Below are positions 54,854 through 63,569 of a stretch of 64,000 nt of DNA, piece after piece (positions within the stretch are counted from its first letter, which is position 1; each line of letters opens with the position of its first letter). The position numbers and the translations under genes are program-made. The notes under the pieces are model-generated. The model had not been told where the DNA came from. It made no database searches and saw only the letters and a list, made by a program, of their open reading frames with translations. The stretch spans positions 194,598 to 258,597 of the forward strand of contig NZ_CP020332.1 of NCBI RefSeq assembly GCF_002043005.1, given 5' to 3'. Origin of the DNA: Martelella mediterranea DSM 17316. Lineage in GTDB: Bacteria; Pseudomonadota; Alphaproteobacteria; Rhizobiales; Rhizobiaceae.

Positions 54854-54881
54854 TTGACACTAATAATTAGCTATCTATGTT
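54854..54881 (+). promoter_or_regulatory. Promoter of the secreted hydrolase with shared operator
   Basis: TTGACA (54854-54859), 16-bp spacer, TATGTT (54876-54881). TTAGCTATCTA (54867-54877) sits in the spacer and overlaps the -10, the same arrangement as in the reductase promoter (TTGACA ... CTTAGCTATCTAA). An IS5 end abuts the -35. Confidence 0.75.
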
Positions 54882-54948
54882 TGTTCCCGGCGATGGTTCC
54901 CCGGAAGAGGAGCCGGATTTCATCGCTGCATCAAACTGGAGGAAATTC

Positions 54949-56388
54949 ATGTCACGGACAGCCAATTTGGCCGGCCCGCGTTCGCGGACCGGAATGGTGG
55001 TGCTTTGCCTCGCTCTGACCGCGGGCTTCGCCCCGCTCGCGTCGGCGCAGGAGCAGCCCGCCTTCAACGAACATGCGGGAACCCTGCCGGACGGGACGGC
55101 ATGGCTGATCCGCGTGCCCGAGAACTGGAATGGTCGACTACTCAGGGATCTGGATTTCGCCAGCAACGTTTCGGTCGCGTCAGCGGTCCAGCGGTATGAC
55201 GACCTGCTCGGTCGTGGCTATGCCTTCGCCGGGCTCGCCCGGCACCCGCTGCGCCTGTGGCAATACGATCCGCAGCGTGAAATCCTGAATCTACAAGCTG
55301 TTCAGGACATTTTCACGGACCTGGAGCGCGCTCCTGACATGGTGCTGCAATACGGCTGTTCTGGCGGAGGGCTCGACAGCCTCGCTTCGGCCGAGGATTA
55401 CCCGGACAGGATCGACGGTGCCGCCGTGCTTGCCGCCCATACGCCGGTCTGGATCATGAGCAGTTTCCTGGATGGCTGGTTCGCCATGCAGACCCTGCTG
55501 GGCGAAAGCTATGAGGCCGCTGGGCACGGTCCGGCCAGCGATCTCGCCATCGTCGGCCTGCCCAATGCCGGAGCGGGTGGCGAGCGCAGCCTTGACGCGA
55601 TCCGTGCGTCCTGGATGGCCGCCATCGAAACGGCGGGCGAAAGCCCGGAGGGCCGCGCGCGGCTGGCGCTTGCCTTCGCCATCGGACAGTGGTCGCCGTG
55701 GATGGTCGAGGGGACCGAACTACCCGACACCGCGGATGCCGGCGCCATGGCCGACATGATCGTGGCCTCGGCGCTGCGCATCGGCGGTAATGTTGGCGGG
55801 TCCTCGCGGCTTCTGTTCGAAAACGCCGCATCGGGGCAGCAACTTTCCGGGAACGAGGGGGTCGACTATGCCGCCTTCTACCAGAATGCCGCACCCGCGA
55901 TGGCGCGGACGGTTGAGGCGCTCTACGAACAGGCCGGTTTGGACCTTCAGGCCGACATTGCCAGGATCGACGCCGCCCCCCGCATCGCGGCCTCGGATTA
56001 TGCGCGCGATTTCTGGGCCGCAGACGGGCGCACGACGACCGGCGATCTGCAGGTTCCGGCGATCCGCATCCACATGCTGGGCGACTGGGCCATTCCCTAC
56101 ACGCTGATGGAAGGCTACGGCGCGCTGGTGCAGGAGCAGGGTACCGGCGATCTGTATCGGCAGTCGCTGGTCCAGGGCACGGGCCATTGCGAGTTCACGG
56201 CTGCCGAAAGCACGGCCATCGTCGAGACCCTGGTCGAACGGATCGAAACGGGCGCCTGGCCCGAGACATCGCCCGAGGCGCTGAACGCCGCAGCCGAGGC
56301 GCTGGAAACCGGGAGCGCCCCCCGGTTCATCGAACACGGTGATTGGCGCGTGGCAGCCTATAACCGGCCCTGGGTTCCGGCAGAATAA
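54949..56388 (+). CDS. Secreted alpha/beta hydrolase (tannase/esterase-like)
   Basis: 479 aa from ATG 54949 with TGGAGG 7-8 nt upstream. Signal peptide MVVLCLALTAGFAPLASAQE (about 16-35). The nucleophile elbow is G-C-S-G-G-G (MVLQYGCSGGGLDSLASAEDYPDRIDG), a tannase/feruloyl-esterase-like setting with Cys before the Ser. The acid is probably the Asp of HMLGDWAIPYT, and the base His that of GTGHCEF. The lid between about 190 and 320 is large. Periplasmic or extracellular ester hydrolysis is expected. Sharing the operator with the Rieske pathway suggests release of an aromatic acid from an ester; that link is inferred. Confidence 0.82.
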   Translation: MSRTANLAGPRSRTGMVVLCLALTAGFAPLASAQEQPAFNEHAGTLPDGTAWLIRVPENWNGRLLRDLDFASNVSVASAVQRYDDLLGRGYAFAGLARHPLRLWQYDPQREILNLQAVQDIFTDLERAPDMVLQYGCSGGGLDSLASAEDYPDRIDGAAVLAAHTPVWIMSSFLDGWFAMQTLLGESYEAAGHGPASDLAIVGLPNAGAGGERSLDAIRASWMAAIETAGESPEGRARLALAFAIGQWSPWMVEGTELPDTADAGAMADMIVASALRIGGNVGGSSRLLFENAASGQQLSGNEGVDYAAFYQNAAPAMARTVEALYEQAGLDLQADIARIDAAPRIAASDYARDFWAADGRTTTGDLQVPAIRIHMLGDWAIPYTLMEGYGALVQEQGTGDLYRQSLVQGTGHCEFTAAESTAIVETLVERIETGAWPETSPEALNAAAEALETGSAPRFIEHGDWRVAAYNRPWVPAE

Positions 56389-56394
56389 GCCGAT

Positions 56395-56421
56395 GGGGAA
56401 CTGGCGCTGCGCCGGTTCCCC
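56395..56421 (+). terminator. Hairpin after the hydrolase gene
   Basis: GGGGAACTGGCG-CTG-CGCCGGTTCCCC forms a long stem (one T-G pair) directly after the stop codon, but without a T-run. It may be a weak terminator or an mRNA 3' stabiliser. Confidence 0.5.
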
Positions 56422-56764
56422 CACAGGTCCGGTGGCGCAAGTCATTGGTGGACCGTCGCCAACGCGCAGTGGGCATCTCTGGCGAGGGCAAGTGTTCCCA
56501 TGTCTGGACGACCCCTGCTGCGCAAGCTGGGAATTGACGCGCCTATGCCGAAAGCAGTCATGTCTACGGCCTTTGTGGTGCGGTCTAGCCGCTGGCCCAG
56601 ATGAAGTCCGCGGATCGGGTCCCAATCAAAATTGCGCGCTTTCTGCGCCTTGACCCCCTGGGGTGTCCCGATCCCCGGTTCGACCGGTTTGTCATCTCTT
56701 CTCAGCTTCACGCATTCCGTCAGCGGTTCCGCGCTCAGGAGACAGGGGCCGCGTAGATCTCGTT
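56422..56764. other. Intergenic, no gene recognised
   Basis: About 340 bp between the hydrolase hairpin and an IS5 element. A minus-strand frame runs through it but has no recognisable sequence or start site. Confidence 0.35.
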
Positions 56765-57817
56765 GGCGTTGTTGCAGAAAGTCGGCCTGAGTTGTGAGTG
56801 CCCCTTTCCCATTCAGTTTCATGCCACGCGGACGACGTGGGCGGTGCCGAGCGCGTTGAAGCGATTGACAAGGGCGACCCGGATGTGGATTTCGGCGGTT
56901 TGGCGATCTGGATCCCGCGCGGCGATGCGCTCACCGAAGGCCTTCAGGCATCGCATCTTGGCCTCCACTCGGCTACGGGCGTGGTATCCGGTCCACCGCT
57001 TCCAGAATGCCCGACCGTAGTGACGCGTGGCGCGCAGGGTTTCGTTGCGCGCCTTGGCAGCCGGGCAGTCCTCTTTCCAAGCTCGACCGTTCCTTCGGGT
57101 CGGTATGATTGCCGTGCCACCGCGTGCGATGACGGCGCCGTGGCAGCGGCGGGTATCGTAGGCACCATCCGCGGTCACGGTGCCGATGTCCTCGTCCTCG
57201 GGGATCTGGCCCAACAGGTCCGGCAGGACTGGGCTGTCGCCTTCCCGGCTAGGGGTGAACTCGACGGCCCGGATATCCGAGGTGGCGATATCCATCGCCA
57301 GATGCACCTTGCGCCATTGGCGGCGGCCCTGAACGCCATGCTTGCGGGCCTGCCATTCGCCGTCGCCAAGAAACTTGATGCCGGTGCTGTCCACCAGAAG
57401 ATTCAGCGGCCCTTCGGCACGGCGATAGGGGATCTGCACCTTGAGGGTCTTCTGTCTGCGGCACAGCGTCGAGTAGTCCGGAACGGGCCAGTCTAGCCCT
57501 GCCAGGCGCAGGAGGCTCGCGACCATTCCGGCTGTCTGCCTGAGCGGTAGCTTGAACAGAACCTTGAGCGACAGGCAAAACTGGATCGCGGCATTCGAAA
57601 AGACCGGCGGGCGCCCTGGGCGTCCCTCATGCGGCGCGTGCCAGGTCATCTCCTTGTCCAGCCAGATCAGCAGCGATCCGCGCTTCCTGAGCGCATCGTT
57701 GTAGCTGGACCAGTTCGTCGTGCGGTAGCGGGCGGGCTTGGGCTTGCTCATGCAGATCGTCTAACCGCATGGATTCCCGATGTGAATCCTTCACCGACTG
57801 AGTTCTGCAACAACGCC
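56765..57817 (-). mobile_element. IS5-family element (complete)
   Basis: 1053 bp with perfect 15-bp terminal inverted repeats GGCGTTGTTGCAGAA (56765-56779 and 57817-57803). One intact transposase gene. Confidence 0.9.
56819..57751 (-). CDS. IS5-family transposase (intact)
   Basis: 310 aa. DDE motifs LLVDSTGIKFLGDGEWQARK, GTVTADGAYDTRRCH and RSRVEAKMRCLKAFGER. Related to the frameshifted transposase at 53867-54798 but clearly a different element. Full length. Confidence 0.92.
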   Translation of the reverse strand: MSKPKPARYRTTNWSSYNDALRKRGSLLIWLDKEMTWHAPHEGRPGRPPVFSNAAIQFCLSLKVLFKLPLRQTAGMVASLLRLAGLDWPVPDYSTLCRRQKTLKVQIPYRRAEGPLNLLVDSTGIKFLGDGEWQARKHGVQGRRQWRKVHLAMDIATSDIRAVEFTPSREGDSPVLPDLLGQIPEDEDIGTVTADGAYDTRRCHGAVIARGGTAIIPTRRNGRAWKEDCPAAKARNETLRATRHYGRAFWKRWTGYHARSRVEAKMRCLKAFGERIAARDPDRQTAEIHIRVALVNRFNALGTAHVVRVA

Positions 57818-57944
57818 CGTCGAACGCTCCGTGCCGGATCACCTGAGTTGCTCTGCGATCTCGCAACATCGCTGTTGTTCAAATCAGGTTGTAGTCGTTC
57901 ATGTTGTATCGTATCGATCGAACAATTTCGCAGGGAGTCGATAC

Positions 57945-58598
57945 ATGAAGCATCCGTTGACGTCACTCGCAGCAGCCGGGCTCGCACTTGCGATGATCAC
58001 GCCGGAGCCCGCTTCTGCGCAGAGCTACCAGGTCGACTGCGCCATCCTGCTATGTCTCGCGGGTGGCTGGCCAGCATCTGCACCCTGTGCACATGCGCGG
58101 GCTGTTTTCATCCGCAGGATCACGCCCTGGCCGGTCGAGCCGCCGCTGCAGATCTGGCGTTGCCCAATGGGAGCCTCGTTCGACGCCCCTGCCCCACTAT
58201 CGCCGATGGAGCGCCTCTACGATATCACCTTCCGCGTCCGGCCTGAGATCAGCCTCCCGGATGCGACAGGTCCGTTCGTGTTGGCGCAGGCCGATGAACG
58301 CGCCGATATCGACATCTCTGGCAGCGCCTTCGACTTCGTTCGGAGCATCCGCGTCTACCATGTCCAGTTCAGCCAACATCAGGATCGTGACGGTGATTGC
58401 ATCCGCTACGACTCGACTAGGCTCGGCTCCTACGGTGTGCAGGGCGATTATCGCTGGCAGAGATCGAGCGTGGGAGCTGTTCCACCTGCCTCGCTTCTGC
58501 CCCGTCCCGAGCACTGTGGTTGGGTGAGTTATCGCTCGGTCTTCGTCGATTGGCGCGACCATGAAGGAAACTACGGCTTCGAAGAGGTTCGATACTGA
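57945..58598 (+). CDS. Secreted protein of unknown function (plasmid-type)
   Basis: 217 aa from ATG 57945, with GGGAG upstream. Signal peptide HPLTSLAAAGLALAMITPEPASAQ. The mature part begins SYQVDCAILLCLAGGWPASAPCAHARAVFI, with paired Cys (CAILLC, APCAH), then FIRRITPWPVEPPLQIWRCPMG, and later acidic and aromatic stretches. Not assigned to a known function. Proteins of this look occur with replication and transfer genes on rhodobacterial plasmids, but I cannot confirm the link here. It stands alone, followed by a hairpin. Confidence 0.7.
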   Translation: MKHPLTSLAAAGLALAMITPEPASAQSYQVDCAILLCLAGGWPASAPCAHARAVFIRRITPWPVEPPLQIWRCPMGASFDAPAPLSPMERLYDITFRVRPEISLPDATGPFVLAQADERADIDISGSAFDFVRSIRVYHVQFSQHQDRDGDCIRYDSTRLGSYGVQGDYRWQRSSVGAVPPASLLPRPEHCGWVSYRSVFVDWRDHEGNYGFEEVRY

Positions 58599-58605
58599 AC
58601 CCCAT

Positions 58606-58630
58606 GCGGGCCAGCGTAGCACTGGCCCGC
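58606..58630 (+). terminator. Hairpin after the secreted protein gene
   Basis: GCGGGCCAG-CGTAGCA-CTGGCCCGC, perfect 9-bp stem, no T-run. Confidence 0.45.
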
Positions 58631-58835
58631 TCCGATCAACTTGCACCGGAGGCAGTGCATCACCCCAAAAAAGGGAAACGACGCCAGACCGAGAAGCCTG
58701 ACGCCACGCTAGAAAAAAACCCCTGAACACGGTCTTTTTAGCGCAGTGTCCGAACCCCTGCAACCAGCAAAGTGTTTTTGCTGGCAAGAATGTTGTTTGC
58801 TCTCGACATGGCATCGTCTCTTAGGAGATACGACC

Positions 58836-59678
58836 ATGGAACCAACGACCGGCCTGATCCTCAGGCGAATCACGCAGACAGACCTCTCCGTTTCGGCGCA
58901 CAAGCTGGCCACGCTCATCCTCGACGGAATAGCGTGGAAGGATGGGTATAACGGCCTGCCCCGCGGCACGGCTGCCTTCACCCTGTCCTCTCTGGCGGCG
59001 AAGATGGGCGTCTCGCGCCAGTACCTGAGCGTTCTGCTGAGTGAGCTTGAAACTTCTGAACTGAAGCTTGAGCGCGAGAAATCGAACGGCAAGTTCGCCC
59101 CCTGGCTTTTCCGCTTCGCGGCCTTTGACGACGGCGAACAGACCCACGATCTCGTGTCAGGCGGAGGCGACACATCACTATCTAGAGAAGAATCTAACAA
59201 AACTATATTCACAGGACAGATCAACATTGACGGTTGCTCGAACGTGTTCCGAACATGCTGGGCCGAGCTGATCAAGGCCGCGAAGAGCGCCCTACCCTGC
59301 TGGAACGTCGATACGCAAGTGATCTGGGAACGCTTCCTTGCCTTCAACCGGGCCCGTGGGAACAGCAAGGTTCCGGCCGGTTTCCTGCTCGGCTTCATGC
59401 GCCGGTGGCGCACCTCGCTTGGAGAAGCGACGCGCCCACCGGCTCTCCCCGCACCACAGCCGGTTCAAGAGCCACGAGAGCGCGAGCTGCACGAACAGAT
59501 CAAGGCTGCGCCAAGCTCGAACCGCCAGTTTCACGCGTCAGACCTGTGTCGCGTCATAGGGCAAGCGGCGTACGATGCGCGCATTGTCGCCGTGATCCGG
59601 CAGTTCGGTTGCCCGAGGTTCACTGCTACGCTTGCAGTCCACGGGCGTGCAGTCCTGGCGGGCGAAATCTCGCGGTGA
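58836..59678 (+). CDS. HTH-containing protein of unknown function (plasmid replication/maintenance type?)
   Basis: 280 aa from ATG 58836 with AGGAG upstream. An N-terminal winged-HTH-like part (LATLILDGIAWKDGYNGL...FTLSSLAAKMGVSRQYLSVLLSELE, about 20-75) is followed by a linker. The second part, CWNVDTQVIWERFLAFNRAR...PAGFLLGFMRRWR, is rich in Trp and Arg, and the C-terminal DLCRVIGQAAYDARIVAVI is helical. No catalytic motif. It could be a replication-associated or regulatory protein. Assignment to a named family is not possible from the sequence alone. Confidence 0.65.
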   Translation: MEPTTGLILRRITQTDLSVSAHKLATLILDGIAWKDGYNGLPRGTAAFTLSSLAAKMGVSRQYLSVLLSELETSELKLEREKSNGKFAPWLFRFAAFDDGEQTHDLVSGGGDTSLSREESNKTIFTGQINIDGCSNVFRTCWAELIKAAKSALPCWNVDTQVIWERFLAFNRARGNSKVPAGFLLGFMRRWRTSLGEATRPPALPAPQPVQEPRERELHEQIKAAPSSNRQFHASDLCRVIGQAAYDARIVAVIRQFGCPRFTATLAVHGRAVLAGEISR

Positions 59679-59736
59679 TGATGGATCGGGTGCCACAACT
59701 CTGGCCAGAACGTATTCAGTCAGGGCAGTTCTGGGA

Positions 59737-60306
59737 TCAAAGCAGGTCGGCGAATTGCTCCAGGTCGGCAACCGTGGCGACCAACCCCTGCTGTGTCAGG
59801 ATCGCGAGATACTCGTCGACGCTTTTGAGCGGATTCTTGAGGCGCGCGCGAACTTTCCGCAGCGCGGAACAGACCAGACCGGGCGCGAGAGACAGTTGGT
59901 TCCGGAAAAAGTCGTCAGGGTGTTGGGTCTCGATGCCAAAGGGCGCAAGTGCCGCTGGTGGGAAGTCCTTCAGGTTCTGCGTGACGATCGCGTCACAGCG
60001 CCCAACGATTGCCGCCGCCAGAACGTGCCGATCGTCAGGGTCCGGCAGTGTTAGGGCCGGCACCAATGCCTCGTAGCCGGTGACCAGACAGTCGCGTGTG
60101 GCCCTGTCCATCAAGTCGCGAGTTCGTTCCAGCGCGGCGCGCTCCCGATGAGGTTCATTGCGCAGAAGCGCATCAATCCACTCCCGATGGATATCGGCCG
60201 TCCACTTGGCCTTGAAAAGGTCTGTGACCGCCAACTGCATCAGTGCATCGCGCATCGGCGCGGGATAAAGGACGTTCGCATCGAACAGGACCGTGTACTG
60301 GCTCAT
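59737..60306 (-). CDS. PIN-domain toxin (VapC-like ribonuclease)
   Basis: 189 aa. PIN-domain acidic residues are visible in TVLFDANVLYPAPMRDAL (first Asp), the middle acidic helix around DIHREWIDALLRNEP (Glu), LPDPDDRHVLAAAI and CDAIVTQNLKDFP (later Asp residues). It is longer than classical VapC (~130), with a C-terminal extension. ATG 60306 overlaps the antitoxin stop by 4 nt, as in many toxin-antitoxin pairs. Confidence 0.85.
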   Translation of the reverse strand: MSQYTVLFDANVLYPAPMRDALMQLAVTDLFKAKWTADIHREWIDALLRNEPHRERAALERTRDLMDRATRDCLVTGYEALVPALTLPDPDDRHVLAAAIVGRCDAIVTQNLKDFPPAALAPFGIETQHPDDFFRNQLSLAPGLVCSALRKVRARLKNPLKSVDEYLAILTQQGLVATVADLEQFADLL

Positions 60307-60767
60307 TTCGAGCGGTAGCCCATGTCCTGCTCTTGAGCGTCGGCGGCCAGTTGATCGAGCGCAGCTTCACGCTCGGTATCGATCGCGGCCTTGTAGGACA
60401 TCACGTCTTCCATGCGGACGCGGCGATGCTTGCCGACCTTCCGATGCGGTATGGCACCATCCTCGAGCAGCTTGATCAGGAACGGACGCGAGACGTTCAG
60501 AACCTCAGCGGCCTGTACGGTCGAGAGTTCGGCGTTCTCGGGGATGATGGTGACCCCCCGCCCCGCTGCCATCGCCTCGAGGATCTCCATGAGCAGCGAT
60601 ACGGCGCCCGCAGGAAGCTCGATCGGCTCCATCTGCTCGGAGTCCGTCACACGAAGTTTCAACGGCGCGCGCGCCTGGGCGAAGCGTGACAATGCCTGGC
60701 CAGAGACGCGCGCAATCGCTGCGTCCTGCGGCGTGGGCGGAAGATGTCGGTGTGCCAGCATGTTCAT
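60303..60767 (-). CDS. Antitoxin with excisionase-type HTH
   Basis: 154 aa. The C-terminal half has the MerR/excisionase-type HTH used as an antitoxin DNA-binding domain (ELSTVQAAEVLNVSRPFLIKLLEDGAIPHRKVGKHRRVRMEDVMSYK). The N-terminal half (LKLRVTDSEQMEPIELPAGA) is beta-rich. Upstream gene of the pair; it would repress its own promoter, probably in the AT-rich 60790-60840 segment. Confidence 0.85.
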   Translation of the reverse strand: MNMLAHRHLPPTPQDAAIARVSGQALSRFAQARAPLKLRVTDSEQMEPIELPAGAVSLLMEILEAMAAGRGVTIIPENAELSTVQAAEVLNVSRPFLIKLLEDGAIPHRKVGKHRRVRMEDVMSYKAAIDTEREAALDQLAADAQEQDMGYRSK

Positions 60768-60916
60768 GGTGGTCTCCTCTCCGGTTTCTGTTCTCTACCA
60801 CCATATATGAAATAAGTGCAACAAATGCATTAAGTGTTGGTGAGTTTCTGCGCGCCCTGCCGCGTGCTCGCGGTTATCGCTGCTGTCGAGTGAGCGGGTG
60901 AGACCCACGCTAACCT

Positions 60917-61984
60917 TCAGTTTGTCGCCTTCCACATCCTGAACCGCCCCTGTCCTGTCACCTCGCGGATCAGACCCCGCTCTTGCATCCATGCAAGGTT
61001 GCGCTGAACAGCGGCGCGACTGGCACTCGTCAGGGCCTGGGCCATTGGCGCAGAGACGAGCGGCCATTCGGTCAGCACTGCGCGCAAGGCCGGCGGCGTC
61101 CTGCCCGAGAGCAATGTCATTTCGGCTTCCGCCCGCGCCGACCATGCCTCGATATCGTCAAGGTGCCGCACCGCGGTCAGGCACGCGGCTTCCATCCCGT
61201 ATAGCCAGCGTTCCAGACGTTCGAACGGTGAACCACCGGCTCGTAGTCCCCCTGCCCCGCCCATGGCCAGAGGCGTGAAGACTGCGCCTCTTCCATCGCT
61301 GGCCGCGATCCGCGCAGCTGCGACAGCCGCTTCCATACGGTCGTCGTGCTGCCCGAGCCCCGCGAGGCGCCAGAGGTGAAAGCCCGCGCAAGCGCGAGTG
61401 ATCGGGTGCAGGTCCGTGGCCTGCCCCATCAGATCCAGCCAACCGCTCGCGCGATCCACGAACGGCTCGGTCTCATCACTGATGTTCTCGGGGTCGCGAC
61501 GGTCGAGGAAGGCGGAAAGGTCCTGCTCCGGTCCCGGTCCACCCGTCAGTCGCCGAATCGCCCATCCGACTCGCGCCAGCGCCGCCGTGTCGTCCTGGAC
61601 ACCGGACAGGCGCAGCGAGATCCAGAGCGCCAGCCGGTCTTGGCTGATGCGGTCACCGGTGTGCCAGCTCAAATCTGCGGCCTCCATCAGCGCAAGCCGA
61701 TGCCGCCATCCTTCCGGTCCGCGCTTCAACCGGTCGTCCAGCGCGCCGACGCGACCGGCCACACGGGCAAGACGCGCGGCCTGCCCGCCCTCTGCCTTCC
61801 GCCATTCGTCGAGGACCTCGGTTTCACGCGGTTCGGCCCGTGGTCCCGGCGGCAAATAGTCCGGCTCGTCGTCCATCGGACCGGGCAGAAACCACAGGTC
61901 GTCCTCAGACGCCTGTTCGACCTCCTCAGCATAAATGCCGAGCGCGTCGGATTCATCATACAATGCGGGGGTTCCAGGCCTCAT
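60917..61984 (-). CDS. Uncharacterised protein with C-terminal winged HTH (DUF1612/RHE_PE00001-like?)
   Basis: 355 aa, all-helical appearance. Runs such as ALDDRLKRGPEGWRHRLALMEAADLSW, RLALWISLRLSGVQDDTAALARVGWAI and AFHLWRL-like RACAGFHLWRLAGLGQH are conserved-looking. The last 60 residues (LVSAPMAQALTSASRAAVQRNLAWMQERGLIREV) form a winged HTH. The layout is reminiscent of a plasmid-encoded DUF1612-type family in rhizobia and rhodobacters, but I am not sure of the name. It is divergent from the serine recombinase gene. Confidence 0.65.
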   Translation of the reverse strand: MRPGTPALYDESDALGIYAEEVEQASEDDLWFLPGPMDDEPDYLPPGPRAEPRETEVLDEWRKAEGGQAARLARVAGRVGALDDRLKRGPEGWRHRLALMEAADLSWHTGDRISQDRLALWISLRLSGVQDDTAALARVGWAIRRLTGGPGPEQDLSAFLDRRDPENISDETEPFVDRASGWLDLMGQATDLHPITRACAGFHLWRLAGLGQHDDRMEAAVAAARIAASDGRGAVFTPLAMGGAGGLRAGGSPFERLERWLYGMEAACLTAVRHLDDIEAWSARAEAEMTLLSGRTPPALRAVLTEWPLVSAPMAQALTSASRAAVQRNLAWMQERGLIREVTGQGRFRMWKATN

Positions 61985-62210
61985 ATGCGCAAAATACAGC
62001 TATTTTGAGCTTTACCCAAGGGTTTTATCAGAGTGCGTTTGTACACCTTACATAGCACGCGCGCGCGATGGTCCGCGAGACCTCCCTGATCGCGCTCTGC
62101 GTATGGAAACCAAGGGCTTTCTGATGAACAGCGCCACAGAGCGCGCCCTTGCATTCATTTACAAACGGTCGTTTATTGGTGCTGTATGAAACTGCAAATG
62201 GCCTGTTTTG
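61985..62210. promoter_or_regulatory. Divergent region upstream of the serine recombinase; possible res site
   Basis: 226 bp between the divergent HTH and recombinase genes. It contains related strings CCAAGGGTTTTATCAGA (62019) and CCAAGGGCTTTCTGATGAA (62109) and a T/A-rich segment before the recombinase start. Resolvase binding sites are usually placed here, but no clear three-subsite structure was resolved by eye. Confidence 0.35.
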
Positions 62211-63095
62211 ATGCCCCTGATCGGCTACGCGCGCGTCTCGACCGAGGATCAGACCCCCCTGCCCCAGTCGCAGGCCCTGAAATCCGCGGGCTGCGTCGAG
62301 ATCCACGAGGAGCAGGCCTCGGGCGGCAATCGTGCGCGACCGGTGCTTGCGCGGGTGTTGGAACGCATCGGCAAGGGCGACACGCTGGTCGTCGTGCGGA
62401 TCGACCGTCTCGCGCGATCCCTCTCGCATCTGCTGGAGGTGATCGAGCGGCTGGAAGCCAAGGGCGCCTTCTTCCGCTCGCTCATGGACCCGATCGACAC
62501 GTCCTCCCCGCAGGGCAAATTCACTCTCCAGGTCCTGGGCGCCGCCGCTGAGTTCGAGCGCGCCCTGATCCGCGAACGCACCAAGGCCGGACTGGCCAGC
62601 GCACGGACCAAAGGCAGGGTCGGCGGTAACCCGGGCCTGCGCGCCCGTGATCCGGCGGCGCTGCGCAAGGTCCGGCTGGCGCGGCAGGACGGCTACATGG
62701 AACGCCTGAACGAGACGGCGCAGGACTGGGTGCCCCATGTGCGACGCCTGCGGCCCGACATGGCCTGGGAAGACGTGCTGCGCATCGTCAACGGCCCCCT
62801 GCCCCGCGAGCGCCAATGGACGCAAAGCCGCCTTTTGCGCGCAGTCAACGCCTATGTGCGGGACGGCTTCCTACCGCCCACGGTACTGGACCGCGCCGGC
62901 CGCCGCGAAACCGACGACCGCCTGCCCGCCATCGTCGCCGCCATCAAGGGCGCGGACCCCGACATCACACTTCAGGCGATCTGCACTCGACTGGAAGCGA
63001 TGCGCGAGCGTACGCCCCGCGGGCGGACAAGCTGGCAACCCTCCTCGGTGAAGATGCTGCTGGAGAGGGCTGAGAGGCTGGGGCTGCTTGCGTAG
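62211..63095 (+). CDS. Serine recombinase (resolvase/invertase family)
   Basis: 294 aa from ATG 62211 (TTG 62208 alternative). N-terminal resolvase domain: LIGYARVSTEDQTPLPQSQAL with the catalytic Ser at residue ~9, VVVRIDRLARSLSHL, and AAAEFERALIRERTKAGLASARTKGRVGG, the E-helix region. The C-terminal ~130 residues are longer than in Tn3 resolvases and hold two helical segments (WVPHVRRLRPDMAWEDVLRI; SVKMLLERAERLGLL) that probably bind DNA. It could resolve plasmid multimers or a Tn3-like cointegrate; no Tn3 transposase is present in the window. Confidence 0.88.
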   Translation: MPLIGYARVSTEDQTPLPQSQALKSAGCVEIHEEQASGGNRARPVLARVLERIGKGDTLVVVRIDRLARSLSHLLEVIERLEAKGAFFRSLMDPIDTSSPQGKFTLQVLGAAAEFERALIRERTKAGLASARTKGRVGGNPGLRARDPAALRKVRLARQDGYMERLNETAQDWVPHVRRLRPDMAWEDVLRIVNGPLPRERQWTQSRLLRAVNAYVRDGFLPPTVLDRAGRRETDDRLPAIVAAIKGADPDITLQAICTRLEAMRERTPRGRTSWQPSSVKMLLERAERLGLLA

Positions 63096-63173
63096 TCGAG
63101 ATACCTTGCAAATTCTCCACGACATGGAAGGATTACAAGGCTTTGGCCAGCGCCATGCTCAGAAACTCTCTGC

Positions 63174-63569
63174 TCACGCAAAGGGGTTGATGATGCGAAG
63201 CTGGCCTTCGACCAGCAGGCCATCTTGCATGTCCTCGCTCCACAGCGTGGTGCAGCCCGCAACCAAAGCGCTGGCCACGATCATCGCGTCGTAGATCGAG
63301 AAGCCGTAGCGTTCCGCCAAGGCACGGCCGACGTCATGGGTCTGGAGGGTCAGGTCTTCGACGGGGCACAAAGCACGCACTCCTTCGAGAAACGCCCCTG
63401 CTTCTTCCCAGCTTAGGCCAGCCTTGCGGCGACAGTTCACCAGCGTCTCGTTTAGGACCTGAACGCTGATCCGGGGCCCCTGCCCCAGGATAATCTCGGC
63501 GCGATCGGCCTTTGGGCCATCGTCGAGCAGGTAAAGAACGACATTCGTGTCCGCGAACTCAGCGCTCAT
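63174..63569 (-). CDS. vapC: VapC-type PIN toxin
   Basis: 131 aa from ATG 63569 (ATG 63578 would add MTR). PIN residues: EFADTNVVLYLL (Asp), VQVLNETLV (Glu), YGFSIYDAMIVASALVAGC (Asp), LWSEDMQDGLLV (Asp). Start overlaps the antitoxin end by about 11 nt (ATGAGCGCTGA), indicating coupled translation. Predicted site-specific RNase. Confidence 0.9.
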   Translation of the reverse strand: MSAEFADTNVVLYLLDDGPKADRAEIILGQGPRISVQVLNETLVNCRRKAGLSWEEAGAFLEGVRALCPVEDLTLQTHDVGRALAERYGFSIYDAMIVASALVAGCTTLWSEDMQDGLLVEGQLRIINPFA

